From Streptomyces cyaneochromogenes (GTDB lineage Bacteria > Actinomycetota > Actinomycetes > Streptomycetales > Streptomycetaceae), in NCBI RefSeq assembly GCF_003963535.1, contig NZ_CP034539.1, positions 5,022,001 through 5,086,000 of the forward strand: DNA of 64,000 bases, given 5' to 3'. How positions within the stretch are numbered: position 1 is the first letter of the stretch; each line of letters begins with the position of its first letter. The notes below the pieces were generated by a model. The model saw only the letters and a list, made by a program, of their open reading frames with translations, made no database searches and was not told where the DNA came from. Below are positions 16,395-25,131 of the stretch, piece after piece. Position numbers and translations under genes: made by a program.

Positions 16395-17705
16395 ATGACC
16401 CGTTCGCCAGTACGCCCGCTGCGCCCGCGTCCGGCCCGGCCCCTCCGTTCGGTGCTGTCGGCCGTCGCCGCTGTCCTGTCCCTGGTGAGCGCACTCCTCG
16501 TCGGCGGGGCGACCCCGGCCGCCGCACTGACCAAGCCGGTCATCAACGGGCCCGTGTTCAACGACCCGCTGGGCACGGCCGCGCAGCAGAAGGCGATCTT
16601 CACCCAGCTGGTGCGGCTGATCGACGCGACGCCGACCGGGGCGCAGATCCGCGGCTCGGTCTACGAGTTCCTCGACCAGGAGGTCGCCAACGCGCTGATC
16701 GCCGCCCATACGCGCGGCGTCGACGTCAGACTCGTCGTCGACGACTCGACCTACGTGGGCCCCGGCGGCGCCGAGTTCGACAACCCGGCCTACCAGTCCC
16801 TCAGGGCCGTGCTCGGGACCAGCACCGCCGCCCGCTCCTGGATCGTCGTCTGCGACGACAGGTTCGAGGACGCGGACGGGGTGGACGACGTCCAGCGCGG
16901 CTGCCTGGCGGTGGCCCCGCCCGTACCGGCGTACAACCACAACAAGTTCTTCGTCTTCTCGAGGATCGGGCCCTTCGACGACGGCACGAGCTATTCGGGG
17001 GTCGTCTTCCAGACCTCCTCCAACCTCACCGACTGGTACAAGGTCGAGTCCTTCAACGACGCCGTCACCTTCACGAACAGCACGGTGTACAACGCCTACG
17101 TCTCCTACCACGAGCAGCAACGCCTGGGCCGCACCCTCGCCCGCGGCAACAACAACGCGTACTTCTCCACACCGACCGGCTCGGCCTACCGGGGCTTCTT
17201 CTACCCGCGAGGTGACGCGTCGTACTACAACCCGGCCACGGACACGGTCGTGGGCGCGCTGAACGAGATCAGCTGCGCCTACACCGGCGCGGACGGGCTG
17301 CGGCACCAGACCGACATCCGCATCGTGACGCACAGCTTCTTCGGCTCCCGCCGCCAGGTCGCCGACAAACTGGCCCAGCTGCGCGGCCAGGGCTGCTGGA
17401 TCGACATCGTCTACGCCGACAGCGACTCCGCGATCACCAGCCGGCTGAACGCCGCCGGCATCCAGCACCGCCGATGCCGCATCCCCAACGGGCCCGGAAT
17501 CGACGTCCGCCCGCACAACAAGCAGATCCTGATCGACGGCGACTACAACGGCGACATCACCCCGCGCGTCTACACGGGCAGCGCCAACCTGACCGGGTCG
17601 TCACTGCGGTCGGCGGACGAGGCGATCGTGCGGATCACCAGTGCGGCGTACCACGCGCGGTACCTGAGCGCGTTTTACAGGATCCGCTCCGCTTGCGGTG
17701 GTTGA
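16395..17705 (+). CDS. Secreted phospholipase D-like (HKD) protein
   Basis: 436-residue protein with a long Arg-rich Sec signal peptide ending near ATPAAA (about residue 44), so it is exported. Two HKD half-sites are visible: NHNKFFVF with downstream SNLTDW in the first half, and RPHNKQILIDGDYNGD with TGSANLTGSS in the second. The first site lacks the Asp of the canonical HxKx4D, while the second has it. Phospholipase D, phosphatidyltransferase or nuclease activity is possible; which one cannot be told from sequence. The ATG follows a GGAGAGCG ribosome binding site. Neighbours are unrelated. Confidence 0.88.
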   Translation: MTRSPVRPLRPRPARPLRSVLSAVAAVLSLVSALLVGGATPAAALTKPVINGPVFNDPLGTAAQQKAIFTQLVRLIDATPTGAQIRGSVYEFLDQEVANALIAAHTRGVDVRLVVDDSTYVGPGGAEFDNPAYQSLRAVLGTSTAARSWIVVCDDRFEDADGVDDVQRGCLAVAPPVPAYNHNKFFVFSRIGPFDDGTSYSGVVFQTSSNLTDWYKVESFNDAVTFTNSTVYNAYVSYHEQQRLGRTLARGNNNAYFSTPTGSAYRGFFYPRGDASYYNPATDTVVGALNEISCAYTGADGLRHQTDIRIVTHSFFGSRRQVADKLAQLRGQGCWIDIVYADSDSAITSRLNAAGIQHRRCRIPNGPGIDVRPHNKQILIDGDYNGDITPRVYTGSANLTGSSLRSADEAIVRITSAAYHARYLSAFYRIRSACGG

Positions 17706-17746
17706 TGCCGGCGCGGCGGTGACGGCCGTACACGGTGACGGCGGCG

Positions 17747-18196
17747 CTACACCGCCACCAGCGGCGTACCCTCGCGCCACTTGAGGATCTTGTCGAAACT
17801 CACCACCGCCCCGCTGCGCCCCGGCTTGTTGCCGATCTGGACGTGGTCGGCGAGTTCCGCGATGAGGCAGAGACCCCGGCCGTGCTCGGCGTCGGTGGAG
17901 ACCGGCCGAGGGGCGCGGGGTGGCGCCGTGAAGCCGGGGCCGGAGTCGGTGACTTCGATGTGGCACTTCTCGCCGTCCAGGTACGCCGTCACGCGATACG
18001 CCTGGGGAGAACCGTCCGGCGCACTGTCGCCGCCGTGCTCGACGGCGTTCGCACACGCTTCGCTGAGGGCGACGGAGAGGTCGTACGACACGTCCGGGTC
18101 AACGCCCGCGGTCTCCATGGTGCCGATCAGCAACCGCCGGGCGAGCGGCACGCTCGCAGCTTCCCGCCGCAGATGGAGTGACCACCAGATGCTCAT
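17747..18196 (-). CDS. RsbW-like anti-sigma/ATP-binding protein (HATPase)
   Basis: 149-residue single-domain GHKL ATPase. The N box is YDLSVALSEACANAVEHG, the G1 box IEVTDSGPGF and the G2 box HGRGLCLIAELADHVQIG. Its size and arrangement match the stand-alone anti-sigma regulatory proteins of Streptomyces, which hold a sigma factor or phosphorylate an anti-anti-sigma factor. No sigma or STAS-domain gene adjoins it. It converges on the PLD-like gene with a 41-base gap and is divergent from the copper-cluster membrane protein. The start is the ATG of MSIWWSLHLRREA. Confidence 0.9.
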   Translation of the reverse strand: MSIWWSLHLRREAASVPLARRLLIGTMETAGVDPDVSYDLSVALSEACANAVEHGGDSAPDGSPQAYRVTAYLDGEKCHIEVTDSGPGFTAPPRAPRPVSTDAEHGRGLCLIAELADHVQIGNKPGRSGAVVSFDKILKWREGTPLVAV

Positions 18197-18456
18197 GCTC
18201 CAGCCTCCTGGCCGCGGCTCGACATACCGTTACGTATTGCCACGAGTGCGGGGGTGTAAGCACATCCTTGACGTGATGCCGCCCATATGGTCGATGCGCC
18301 CACGCTTGAATCGGTGTATGTGGGGTCGGCCCACACCAGAGGGTGATCTTCCGGTTTGTACGGTCCCTATCCCCCCGTATGTCCCGAAGCACTCGTTCGT
18401 CATCTTGCGGACCTGCCGTATGGCGGTCATAAGGCCAGTGCGATGATGAGCCCGCC

Positions 18457-19305
18457 ATGACTGCCCCCCACCCGCGCACGGTGCGCTCCGGAGGAGATCT
18501 CCGGATACTGCGGGCCGCGGTGTTCGCCGCGGTCTGCGTCGTGCTGGCCGGGGTCGGGCACACGCTGGGCTCCTGCGCCACGATCCCGCTGTGGACGCTG
18601 GGCGCCGGGTTCCTGGGGGTACTCCTGGTCACGGTGCCGTTCGCGGGGCGGGAGCGCTCGCTGCCCGGTATCGCGGCGCTGCTCGCGGCCGGCCAGACCG
18701 TCCTGCACACGCTGTTCGGGCTCGGTCAGCACGGGGCGGCCACCGGGGTCTCCGGCACGGTCACCACCGGCGCCTCCGCCTCCGACGCCGCGCTCGTCGA
18801 ACAGGCCGCACGACTCGTCTGCGGGACCGCCGCTGCGGCCATCAGCCCCGCCCAGGCCCAGAAGCTCCTCACCGAGGCACGGCTCGCGCCGACCGCCGGA
18901 GCGCACACCCCGCACCGGTCGGCGGACGCTGTGTCCACCGTCACCGGCGCCACCGACGCGACCGCGTCGCTCCTGCCGTCCCTGCCCATGGTGCTCGCCC
19001 ACCTCCTCGCCGCTCTCGTCGCGGGATGGCTGCTGCGCCGCGGGGACCTGGCGCTGCTGCGCGTCGCCGAGATGTCGGCCCTGTCGGCGCACTCGGTCGC
19101 CGAGGGGGCGTTCGTACGATCCCTGCGCGGGGCGCTCGCGCTGGTGCGCGCCCTGCGTGCCGGGCTCCCGGGCGCTCCCGAGGCGGGCCCGCTCGTCCAG
19201 TGCGCCGACCGGTACGGCCCGCCCGAGCCCCGCACCCTCGCACTCCAGCACACGGTGATCAGGCGCGGCCCGCCTGCCGGTGCCGCACTCGTTCTCGCCG
19301 CCTGA
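18457..19305 (+). CDS. Conserved membrane protein heading the copper cluster
   Basis: 282-residue protein with about four hydrophobic segments: near 20-40, 45-63, 70-92 and, after an Ala/Thr-rich loop with one cysteine, near 175-195. A basic cytoplasmic tail follows. I do not recognise a characterised family, but it sits directly upstream of YcnI, Sco, PCuAC, CopCD and DtpA genes in the same direction, which suggests a part in extracytoplasmic copper handling. A 207-base gap before the next gene leaves room for a second promoter. The ATG gives MTAPHPRTVRSGGD; there is no signal peptide cleavage site. Confidence 0.78.
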   Translation: MTAPHPRTVRSGGDLRILRAAVFAAVCVVLAGVGHTLGSCATIPLWTLGAGFLGVLLVTVPFAGRERSLPGIAALLAAGQTVLHTLFGLGQHGAATGVSGTVTTGASASDAALVEQAARLVCGTAAAAISPAQAQKLLTEARLAPTAGAHTPHRSADAVSTVTGATDATASLLPSLPMVLAHLLAALVAGWLLRRGDLALLRVAEMSALSAHSVAEGAFVRSLRGALALVRALRAGLPGAPEAGPLVQCADRYGPPEPRTLALQHTVIRRGPPAGAALVLAA

Positions 19306-19512
19306 CACGACGCGACCGCCACTCCACCGAAGTGGGGCTGAGGGGCCGCCGTCGTGCGGCACGCGCGCGTGCCCGGTTCTCCGATCGCGGGACAGCTCTT
19401 TCCTGCTCGTGCCCGACCGATCGGACACCCCTGCGCACGCGTACTCCTCATCACCACCGGAATCCCGATCACTACTGGGATCCCGAATCTCACCCACAGT
19501 GGAGTGCTCCGT

Positions 19513-20250
19513 ATGAAGACCTCTCGCCTCGCCGCCGCGGGCGCCCTCGCCGGCACGGCCGTCCTCGCCCTGTCCGCGCCCGCGTTCGCCCACGTCAGCG
19601 TGCAGCCCGAGGGCACCGCTGCCAAGGGCGGCTACGCGGTCGTCGACTTCAAGGTGCCCAACGAGCGCGACGACGCCTCGACCACCAAGCTCGAGGTGGC
19701 CTTCCCGACCGACCATCCGCTGGCCTCCGCGATGCCGGAGCCGATGCCCGGCTGGAAGATCGAGGTCACCAGGTCCAAGCTCGACAAGCCGATCGAGATG
19801 CACGGCGAGAAGATCTCCGAGGCGGTCTCCAAGATCACCTGGACTGCCGAGGACAAGGGCGTCGAGCCCGGCTACTTCGAGAAGTTCCCGGTCGCCATCG
19901 GCCAGCTCCCCGAGGACGCCGACGAACTCGTCTTCAAGGCGATCCAGACGTACTCCAACAAGGAGGTCGTGCGCTGGATCGAGGTGCCGCAGGAGGGCCA
20001 GGAGGAGCCCGACAACCCGGCACCGGTACTCGAACTGTCCGCCGCCGAGGACGGCCACCACGGCTCGTCCTCCTCCGACCAGGCCTCCGACTCCGACGAC
20101 GCCGAGGCCGCCTCCGCGAAGACCGAGGCCGCCGAACCCGCCGACAGCAGCGACACCACCGCCCGCGTCCTCGGCGTGGTCGGCATCGTCGTCGGCGCGC
20201 TGGGCGTGGCGTACGGCGTGCTCGCCGGCCGTCGGCGCACCGACGCCTGA
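19513..20250 (+). CDS. YcnI-like copper-binding surface protein (DUF1775)
   Basis: 245-residue exported protein. The Sec signal ends APAFA so that the mature protein begins with His (HVSVQPEG). In characterised YcnI domains this N-terminal His is part of the Cu(II) site. The DUF1775 domain spans about residues 28-165, followed by an acidic Ser/Ala/Glu linker and one C-terminal membrane anchor with an RRR stop (VGIVVGALGVAYGVLAGRR). It is therefore tethered to the outer face of the membrane. It is followed by Sco and PCuAC genes. The start was chosen as the ATG at 19513, giving an ideal signal peptide; upstream in-frame sequence is not signal-like. Confidence 0.92.
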   Translation: MKTSRLAAAGALAGTAVLALSAPAFAHVSVQPEGTAAKGGYAVVDFKVPNERDDASTTKLEVAFPTDHPLASAMPEPMPGWKIEVTRSKLDKPIEMHGEKISEAVSKITWTAEDKGVEPGYFEKFPVAIGQLPEDADELVFKAIQTYSNKEVVRWIEVPQEGQEEPDNPAPVLELSAAEDGHHGSSSSDQASDSDDAEAASAKTEAAEPADSSDTTARVLGVVGIVVGALGVAYGVLAGRRRTDA

Positions 20251-20348
20251 CCCACCCCGTACACCCACACCTAGGGACGCCTCCCGTGTCCCGGCCCACC
20301 GGTCTCCGGGCCGGGGCCGGGGGCCGTCCCCCGGGAGATTGCAGCAGC

Positions 20349-21002
20349 ATGCGTAAGACAACACTCGCCGCGGCCGCCCTGCTCGCCGCCGCCACCCTGA
20401 CCCTCTCCGCCTGCGGCAGCGGTGACGACGGCGACAAGCCCGTCACCGTGGTCTCCGAGGAGGCGGGCTCGGACAAGGCCGCCATCGTCCTCGACAAGCC
20501 GTTCGAGAAGCCGGACCTGGTCCTCACCGACACCAACGGCAAGAAGTACGACCTCCGCAAGGAGACCCAGGGCAAGCCGACGCTGATCTACTTCGGCTAC
20601 ACCAACTGCCCCGACGTCTGCCCGCTGACGATGAGCAACGTCGCCGTGGCCAAGAAGCAGCTGCCCAAGGCCGAACAGGATGAACTGCGCGTCGTGTTCA
20701 TCACGACCGACCCGCAGCGCGACACCGCGTCCGCGCTCGGCAAATGGCTCAAGGGCATCGACCCGCAGGTCGTCGGCCTGACCGGGGACTTCTCCACCAT
20801 CCAGGCCGGCGCCCGCACCCTCGGCATCACCATCGAGCCGCCGCACAAGGACAAGAACGGCAAGATGGTCTCCACCCACGGCACCCAGGTCGTCGCGTTC
20901 TCGCCGAAGACCGACGCCGGGTACGTCCTGTACACCGAGGACGCCCAGGTCGACGACTACACCAAGGACCTCCCCAAGCTGATCAAGGGGGAGAAGCCGT
21001 GA
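20349..21002 (+). CDS. Sco1/SenC-family copper lipoprotein
   Basis: 217-residue lipoprotein. The lipobox LSAC places the acylated cysteine at residue 22. The thioredoxin-like domain carries the copper-binding CxxxC (Cys87 and Cys91 in TNCPDVCP) and the distal His177 (STHGTQ), all three residues needed for Cu binding in Sco proteins. Sco proteins load or reduce copper sites such as CuA of cytochrome oxidase. In S. lividans, as I recall, the equivalent protein also serves maturation of the oxidase GlxA. Its last four bases overlap the start of the next gene (GTGA), indicating translational coupling. Confidence 0.95.
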   Translation: MRKTTLAAAALLAAATLTLSACGSGDDGDKPVTVVSEEAGSDKAAIVLDKPFEKPDLVLTDTNGKKYDLRKETQGKPTLIYFGYTNCPDVCPLTMSNVAVAKKQLPKAEQDELRVVFITTDPQRDTASALGKWLKGIDPQVVGLTGDFSTIQAGARTLGITIEPPHKDKNGKMVSTHGTQVVAFSPKTDAGYVLYTEDAQVDDYTKDLPKLIKGEKP

Positions 21003-21451
21003 GGCGGTTCGCCCCGGTGACCGCGGTGATGACCGGAGCCCTCGTCCTGGCGGGCTGCGGCTCCGGCTCCGGCGACTCCCAGGCCGAACTGTCCATCAGC
21101 GGCGCCTACATCCCGCAGCCGGTCTCCGACTCCATGGCCGCGGGCTTCCTGACGATCACCAACAAGGGCGGCAGCAAGGACGAGTTGACCTCCATCACCA
21201 GCGACATCGGCGAGGTGACCGCTCACGAAACGGTCGACTCGTCGATGCGGGAGGTCAAGGAGGTCGACGTCCCCGCGCACGGTCAGCTCGTGTTCAAGAG
21301 CGGCGGCAGCCATCTGATGTTCGAGAAGCTGAAGCGCAAGCCCGAGGAGGGCGAGAAGGTGACCGTGAAGCTCCACTTCGCCGAGTCCGGCACGGTCACC
21401 GTCGAGATGCCGGTGAAGTCCGCGACGTACCACCCGACGACCGGACACTGA
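20999..21451 (+). CDS. PCuAC-type periplasmic copper chaperone lipoprotein
   Basis: 150-residue lipoprotein with lipobox LAGC (Cys20) and one PCu(A)C domain. Candidate Cu(I) ligands are in AHETVDSSM and GGSHLMF, a His/Met pattern matching the family's H-M-H-M site. Such chaperones deliver Cu(I) to Sco or oxidase subunits. The GTG start at 20999 overlaps the Sco stop by four bases. A DtpA gene lies two genes downstream. Together these match the Sco-ECuC-DtpA copper-trafficking cluster described in S. lividans, though the correspondence is from memory. Confidence 0.92.
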   Translation: MRRFAPVTAVMTGALVLAGCGSGSGDSQAELSISGAYIPQPVSDSMAAGFLTITNKGGSKDELTSITSDIGEVTAHETVDSSMREVKEVDVPAHGQLVFKSGGSHLMFEKLKRKPEEGEKVTVKLHFAESGTVTVEMPVKSATYHPTTGH

Positions 21452-21464
21452 GGGAGAGATCGCC

Positions 21465-23570
21465 TTGACCCAGACCATCGCCCCGCGCGTGCGGACCCTG
21501 GCGCTGTCGCGTGTCCAGCCCTTGGTGCCGCTGCGTGTCCGGACCCTGGTGCTGCTGCTCCTGGCCGCCACCGGACTGCTCCTCGCCGGTGCCGGGCCGG
21601 TCTCCGCGCACGCCGCGCTGACCGGCAGCGACCCGCAGCAAGGGGCGGTGGTGGACAAGGCCCCGACGCAGATCTCACTGACCTTCTCCGAGAAGGTCGC
21701 CCTGTCCGACGACTCCCTGCGCGTGCTCGACCCCAAGGGCCAGCGCATCGACCAGGGCGCCCCGGCCAACCTCAGCGGCACGACGTACGCCGTGAAACTC
21801 CACAGCGGCCTGCCCGACGGCACGTACACCGTCACTTACCAGGTGGTGTCCGAGGACAGCCATCCCGTCGCCGGCGCCTACACCTTCTCCATCGGCGCCC
21901 CCTCGCAGACCAGCGTCTCGGTCTCCGGCCAGGAGGCGGGCGGCGGGGTCGTCGGCCGGCTCTACGGGTTCGGGCGGTATGTGTCGTACGCCGGCTTCAT
22001 CGTCCTGGTCGGCGGCGCCGCCTTCGTGCTCGCCTGCTGGCGGCGGGGGTCGAGCGTGCGGGCGCTGCAGCGGCTCGTCGTCTCCGGCTGGCTGGCCTTG
22101 ACCGCCGCCACGCTCGGCCTGCTGCTCCTGCGCGGCTCGTACACCGGCACCGGGAAGGTCGGCGACATCTTCGACCTGGACCTTCTCGGCCAGGTGCTCC
22201 AGACCAAGACCGGTGCGGCACTGGTGTCGCGGCTGCTCCTGCTCGCCGCGGCGGCGCTGTTCATCGCGGTGCTGTTCGGGGCCTACGACAAGCGGGAGGA
22301 CGAGGAGAAGCGGGACCTGACCTTCGGGCTCGCGATCGGCGGGACCGTCGTGGCGGCGGGGCTCGCGGCGAGCTGGGCGATGTCCGAACACGCCTCGACC
22401 GGGCTCCAGGCCGGCCTCGCGATGCCGGTCGACATCGTTCACCTGCTGGCCGTCGCGGGCTGGCTCGGCGGGCTCGCCGCGCTGCTCGTCGCCCTCTACC
22501 GGACGCCCACGGACACGCCGCTCGAGGCGTCCGCCGTACGACGCTTCTCGCGCGTCGCCTTCGGCAGCGTGCTGGCGCTGGTCGCGACCGGGATCTACCA
22601 GTCGTGGCGGCAGCTCGGGTCGTGGTCGGCGTTCACCGGCACACGGTACGGGCAGCTGCTGCTGGTCAAGATCGGGCTCGTACTTCTGCTGGTGGGGATC
22701 GCGTGGATCTCACGGCGGTGGACCGCGCGGTTGGCCGACGCGGTCGTGGTGAGGCCGCGGAAGGCCAAGGAGCCGGCCGACGGCCAGGCTGTCGAGGACG
22801 AGTCAGCAGAGGAGGAGAAGGCTGCCGAGGACAAGGCTGCCGCCAGCGAGGCAGCCGCGGGCGGGAAGGAGCACGCCACCGCCCACTCCCGCACCTCCTC
22901 CGCCGCCACCTCGGCCGCCGGCAAGAAGGGTGCCTCAGCGGCCGTGGCCGACAAGGGCGCCTCCGCCTCCTCATCCGACCAGGGCGACTCCAAGCGCGTC
23001 GCCCAGCTCGCCCGGCAGCAGGCCGCGATCGACACGGCACGCCAGAAGCAGCAGCGGGACGCCGACCCGAACCGGTCCGGACTGCGCCGCTCGGTGCTTG
23101 CCGAGGCGGGCGTCGCCGTCGTCCTGCTCGCCGTCACCACCATGCTGACGTCGACCGAGCCGGGACGTACGGAGGAGGAGGCCAGGGCGGCCACGTCGTC
23201 GTCCGCCGCCGCCGACGGGTCGACGGCCGGGGCGCTGACCCTGGACATGTCCTTCGACACCGGCGGCGAGGATGGCAAGGGCGTCGTACGGATCGACCTC
23301 GACCCCGCGCGCGTGGGCGGCAACGAGATGCACGTCTACGTGCAGCGGCCCAACGGCCGCGCCTTCGACATCCCCGAGGTGAAGGTCGCCTTCACCCTGG
23401 AGTCCCAGGACATCGGGCCGCTGCCCGTCGTCCCCGACCACATCTCCACCGGACACTGGTCGGCGAGCGGAGTGCAGATCCCCATGGCCGGCGAATGGAA
23501 GATCGCCGTGACCGTGCGGACCTCCGACATCGACCAGGCCACCGTCTCCAAGAACGCGCAGATCGGCTGA
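21465..23570 (+). CDS. CopC-CopD fusion copper protein (YcnJ-like)
   Basis: 701-residue membrane protein. After a signal sequence ending VSA, the mature N-terminus is HAALTGSDP, the His-first CopC domain (about residues 50-145) that binds Cu(II). It is followed by a CopD membrane domain with about eight helices (roughly 165-420). Next is an Ala/Lys/Glu-rich low-complexity segment near 425-525, one more membrane helix, and a C-terminal extracytoplasmic beta domain. The start is TTG at 21465 behind AGGGAGAG; I see no better in-frame start before the signal peptide. It probably imports or senses copper for the cluster. Confidence 0.92.
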   Translation: MTQTIAPRVRTLALSRVQPLVPLRVRTLVLLLLAATGLLLAGAGPVSAHAALTGSDPQQGAVVDKAPTQISLTFSEKVALSDDSLRVLDPKGQRIDQGAPANLSGTTYAVKLHSGLPDGTYTVTYQVVSEDSHPVAGAYTFSIGAPSQTSVSVSGQEAGGGVVGRLYGFGRYVSYAGFIVLVGGAAFVLACWRRGSSVRALQRLVVSGWLALTAATLGLLLLRGSYTGTGKVGDIFDLDLLGQVLQTKTGAALVSRLLLLAAAALFIAVLFGAYDKREDEEKRDLTFGLAIGGTVVAAGLAASWAMSEHASTGLQAGLAMPVDIVHLLAVAGWLGGLAALLVALYRTPTDTPLEASAVRRFSRVAFGSVLALVATGIYQSWRQLGSWSAFTGTRYGQLLLVKIGLVLLLVGIAWISRRWTARLADAVVVRPRKAKEPADGQAVEDESAEEEKAAEDKAAASEAAAGGKEHATAHSRTSSAATSAAGKKGASAAVADKGASASSSDQGDSKRVAQLARQQAAIDTARQKQQRDADPNRSGLRRSVLAEAGVAVVLLAVTTMLTSTEPGRTEEEARAATSSSAAADGSTAGALTLDMSFDTGGEDGKGVVRIDLDPARVGGNEMHVYVQRPNGRAFDIPEVKVAFTLESQDIGPLPVVPDHISTGHWSASGVQIPMAGEWKIAVTVRTSDIDQATVSKNAQIG

Positions 23571-23578
23571 ATCTCACC

Positions 23579-24958
23579 ATGGCTGACCAGTCCATTCCGG
23601 AGGCCCGTACTCCTCGGACGCCACGCAAGGGCAAGACGCCGCTCAACGGCAAGACGGCACTTGACGGCGAGACGGAACTTGACGGCGAGACGGAACTTGA
23701 TGACGGCGTTTCCGAAGGCTCCGCCAAGGGCGCCCTCAAGGAGGGCGTTTCGCGGCGCAGGCTGCTCGGCACCGCCGGTGCCACCGGGCTGGTCCTCGGT
23801 GCGGCCGGCGGGGCCGTGGGATACGCCGCCCGGCCCGCCGAGGCGACACCGCTCACCTCGCTGGGCGCCGATCAGGTGATGTTTCACGGGAAACATCAGC
23901 CCGGCATCCTCCAGGGACTCCAGGCGCGCGGCCACGTCATCGCCTTCGACCTGGCGGCGGGCGCGGGCCGCAAGGAGGCGGCGGCGTTGCTGCGCCGCTG
24001 GTCTCAGACGGCTCGGCGGCTGATGGCGGGCGAGGGGGCGCAGCAGGACGACACGGATGTCGCCCGGGACGCGGGGCCGTCGTCGCTGACGATCACCTTC
24101 GGCTTCGGGTACGGCTTCTTCGCCCGGACCGGCCTGGAGAAGCAGCGCCCGGTCGCCCTGGACCCGCTGCCCGACTTCTCCTCCGACCAGCTCGACAAGG
24201 CACGCAGCAACGGCGACCTGTGGGTACAGATCGGCGCCAACGACGCCCTGGTCGCCTTCCACGCCCTGCGCGCGATCCAGAAGGACGCGGGCCAGGCTGC
24301 CAAGGTGCGCTGGCAGATGAACGGCTTCAACCGGTCGCCGGGCGCCACCGCGCACCCCATGACGGCCCGCAACCTGATGGGCCAGATGGACGGCACGCGC
24401 AATCCGAAACCGACGGAGGCCGACTTCGACGAGCGGATCTTCGTGCCGGAGTCCGGCTCGAAGGACCCCGCCTGGATGGCGAACGGCTCCTACGCCGTCG
24501 TACGCCGCATCCGCATGCTCCTCGACGACTGGGAGCAGCTCTCGGTCAAGGAACAGGAGGACGTCATCGGGCGCCGCAAGTCCGACGGAGCACCGCTGTC
24601 CGGCGGCACCGAGACGACCGAGATGGACCTGGAGAAGACCGACAAGGCAGGGAACCTGGTCGTCCCCATCAACGCCCACGCGCGCATCACCCGGCCCGAC
24701 CAGAACGGCGGGGCGGCGATGCTGCGGCGCCCGTTCTCGTACCACGACGGCATCGACGCCGACGGACTACCCGACGCGGGCCTGCTCTTCATCTGCTGGC
24801 AGGCCGACCCGCTGCGCGGCTTCGTCACCGTCCAGCGCAAGCTCGACCGGGGCGACGCCCTGTCGAAATACGTCCGGCACGAGGCGAGCGGGCTGTTCGC
24901 GGTGCCGGGCGGGGCGGCGGAGGGGGAGTACGTGGGGCAGCGGTTGCTGGAGGGGTGA
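23579..24958 (+). CDS. dtpA: Tat-exported dye-decolorizing haem peroxidase DtpA
   Basis: 459-residue DyP-type peroxidase. A charged N-terminal leader with an 18-base DNA repeat precedes the twin-arginine signal (SRRRLLGTAG, residues 58-67). The signature GxxDG, with distal Asp271, is in MGQMDGTRN, and the likely proximal haem His367 is in NAHARITRP. It is folded in the cytoplasm and exported. In S. lividans DtpA is involved in maturation of the copper radical oxidase GlxA. GlxA is not in this window. The ATG starts 8 bases after the CopCD stop, so it is the last gene of the copper operon. A near-parS palindrome lies within codons 101-106. Confidence 0.95.
   Translation: MADQSIPEARTPRTPRKGKTPLNGKTALDGETELDGETELDDGVSEGSAKGALKEGVSRRRLLGTAGATGLVLGAAGGAVGYAARPAEATPLTSLGADQVMFHGKHQPGILQGLQARGHVIAFDLAAGAGRKEAAALLRRWSQTARRLMAGEGAQQDDTDVARDAGPSSLTITFGFGYGFFARTGLEKQRPVALDPLPDFSSDQLDKARSNGDLWVQIGANDALVAFHALRAIQKDAGQAAKVRWQMNGFNRSPGATAHPMTARNLMGQMDGTRNPKPTEADFDERIFVPESGSKDPAWMANGSYAVVRRIRMLLDDWEQLSVKEQEDVIGRRKSDGAPLSGGTETTEMDLEKTDKAGNLVVPINAHARITRPDQNGGAAMLRRPFSYHDGIDADGLPDAGLLFICWQADPLRGFVTVQRKLDRGDALSKYVRHEASGLFAVPGGAAEGEYVGQRLLEG
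23643..23696 (+). repeat. 18-base tandem repeat in the dtpA leader
   Basis: TTGACGGCGAGACGGAAC occurs twice without gaps (23661-23678 and 23679-23696), preceded by a degenerate copy at 23643-23660. The unit keeps the frame and encodes LDGETE. Copy number could vary between strains without breaking the gene. Confidence 0.85.
23881..23894. promoter_or_regulatory. parS-like site inside dtpA (one mismatch)
   Basis: GTTTCACGGGAAAC differs from the Streptomyces parS palindrome GTTTCACGTGAAAC at one central base. It lies in coding sequence, as is common for parS. Binding strength would be lower than for the perfect sites. Confidence 0.5.
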
Positions 24959-25119
24959 CAGTGACGGGTGGAGTGACGGTACCGGCGGGCTGAGGTGCCA
25001 GGTGAGGACGGGTGACGGTGCTGGGAGCGTCGTACGGGTTCTGCACAGTCGTACGACAGTGAGGTCGCTCGGGAGTGGCCCACGGCCCAGAGTCGTGCAC
25101 CGCCTTTCGCAAGGCCCAT

Positions 25120-25125
25120 TAGGGT
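25120..25125 (+). promoter_or_regulatory. Candidate -10 element just before pheA (TAGGGT)
   Basis: TAGGGT fits TANNNT and ends 6 bases before the ATG, the spacing expected for a leaderless transcript. A weak GAGG also precedes the ATG, so a normal leader is not excluded. Confidence 0.4.
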
Positions 25126-25131
25126 GAGGTC

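Noticed and set aside
18319-18335. TGTGGG-N5-CCCACA palindrome in the ATPase/copper-cluster gap as a CsoR site
   Set aside because: Arms do not match the CsoR-type TACCC/GGGTA pattern as I remember it and the stem is only six bases. Left unnamed.
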